The notes beneath the pieces were generated by a model. It was given only the letters and a program-made list of their open reading frames with translations. It did no database searches and had not been told where the DNA came from. Position numbers and translations under genes: made by a program. This document shows positions 38,187 through 38,310 of a DNA stretch of 38,310 nt, one piece after another (the first letter of the stretch is position 1; each line of letters begins with the position of its first letter). Source of the stretch: Nitrosomonas sp. (GTDB lineage Bacteria > Pseudomonadota > Gammaproteobacteria > Burkholderiales > Nitrosomonadaceae); assembly GCA_020890945.1 (NCBI GenBank), contig JAJHPK010000068.1, positions 1 through 38,310 on the forward strand. The letters run 5' to 3'.

Positions 38187-38310
38187 ATGAGCATGAGTGA
38201 TCCTATTGCGGATATGTTAACACGCATAAGAAATGCGCAATTAGTTGAGAAAAAAGAAGTTAACGTACCAAATTCGAAAATAAAATTGGCTATAGTCAAA
38301 GTGTTAAAAG
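38187..38310 (+). CDS. rpsH: 30S ribosomal protein S8 (5' part, runs off window)
   Basis: From the ATG at 38187 the frame reads [18 protein letters not shown] and stays open for 41 codons to the window end. The [13 protein letters not shown] pattern is diagnostic for S8, a primary 16S rRNA binder and, in E. coli, the repressor of the spc operon. An ATG two codons in is an alternative start. Confidence 0.95.
   Translation, partial: MSMSDPIADMLTRIRNAQLVEKKEVNVPNSKIKLAIVKVLK

Overview
The window looks like chromosome of a moderately AT-rich betaproteobacterium. The best guess is an ammonia oxidiser or close relative (Nitrosomonadales, Nitrosomonas-like). Reasons: the gyrA-serC-pheA-hisC-tyrA order and the hrcA-hemH pairing are betaproteobacterial, EF-Tu, EF-G and the ribosomal proteins are of proteobacterial type, and large FG-GAP/RTX proteins and IS5-type scars are common in that group. 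The assignment rests on gene order and recognised protein families, not on a search.

Region 1 (1-3150, accessory). A large secreted repeat protein runs off the left edge on the minus strand: seven FG-GAP (integrin-type) beta-propeller blades, then RTX-like calcium-binding repeats. Upstream of it lie a frameshifted RTX fragment and the internally deleted remains of an IS5-family insertion sequence. This is decayed, repeat-rich DNA.

Region 2 (3156-6264, plus). A probable operon: an unassigned lipoprotein, a D-2-hydroxyacid (glycerate/hydroxypyruvate) dehydrogenase, an EmrE-like multidrug transporter and GreB.

Region 3 (6442-13080). An OprB-like porin gene broken by one in-frame TGA, then recN and nadK (minus), and divergently hrcA and hemH (plus).

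Region 4 (13128-22252, minus). A biosynthetic supra-operon read as gyrA-serC-serA-pheA-hisC-DAHP synthase-tyrA. It joins serine synthesis from 3-phosphoglycerate with entry into the shikimate pathway and both branches from chorismate to phenylalanine and tyrosine. Several junctions overlap or nearly touch.

Region 5 (22563-26529, plus). argD, argF and argG (late arginine synthesis), then yajQ.

Region 6 (26530-38310, plus). A leader with a near-consensus sigma70 promoter, then rpsL-rpsG-fusA-tuf, the complete S10 cluster (rpsJ to rpsQ) and the start of the spc cluster (rplN, rplX, rplE, rpsN, partial rpsH). rpoBC, which usually precedes rpsL, is absent.

No CRISPR array, tRNA, rRNA, prophage or recognisable defence system was seen, and I found no convincing undescribed multi-gene system. 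The most unusual items are the single-codon break in the porin, the propeller/RTX protein with its decayed neighbours, and the unassigned lipoprotein.
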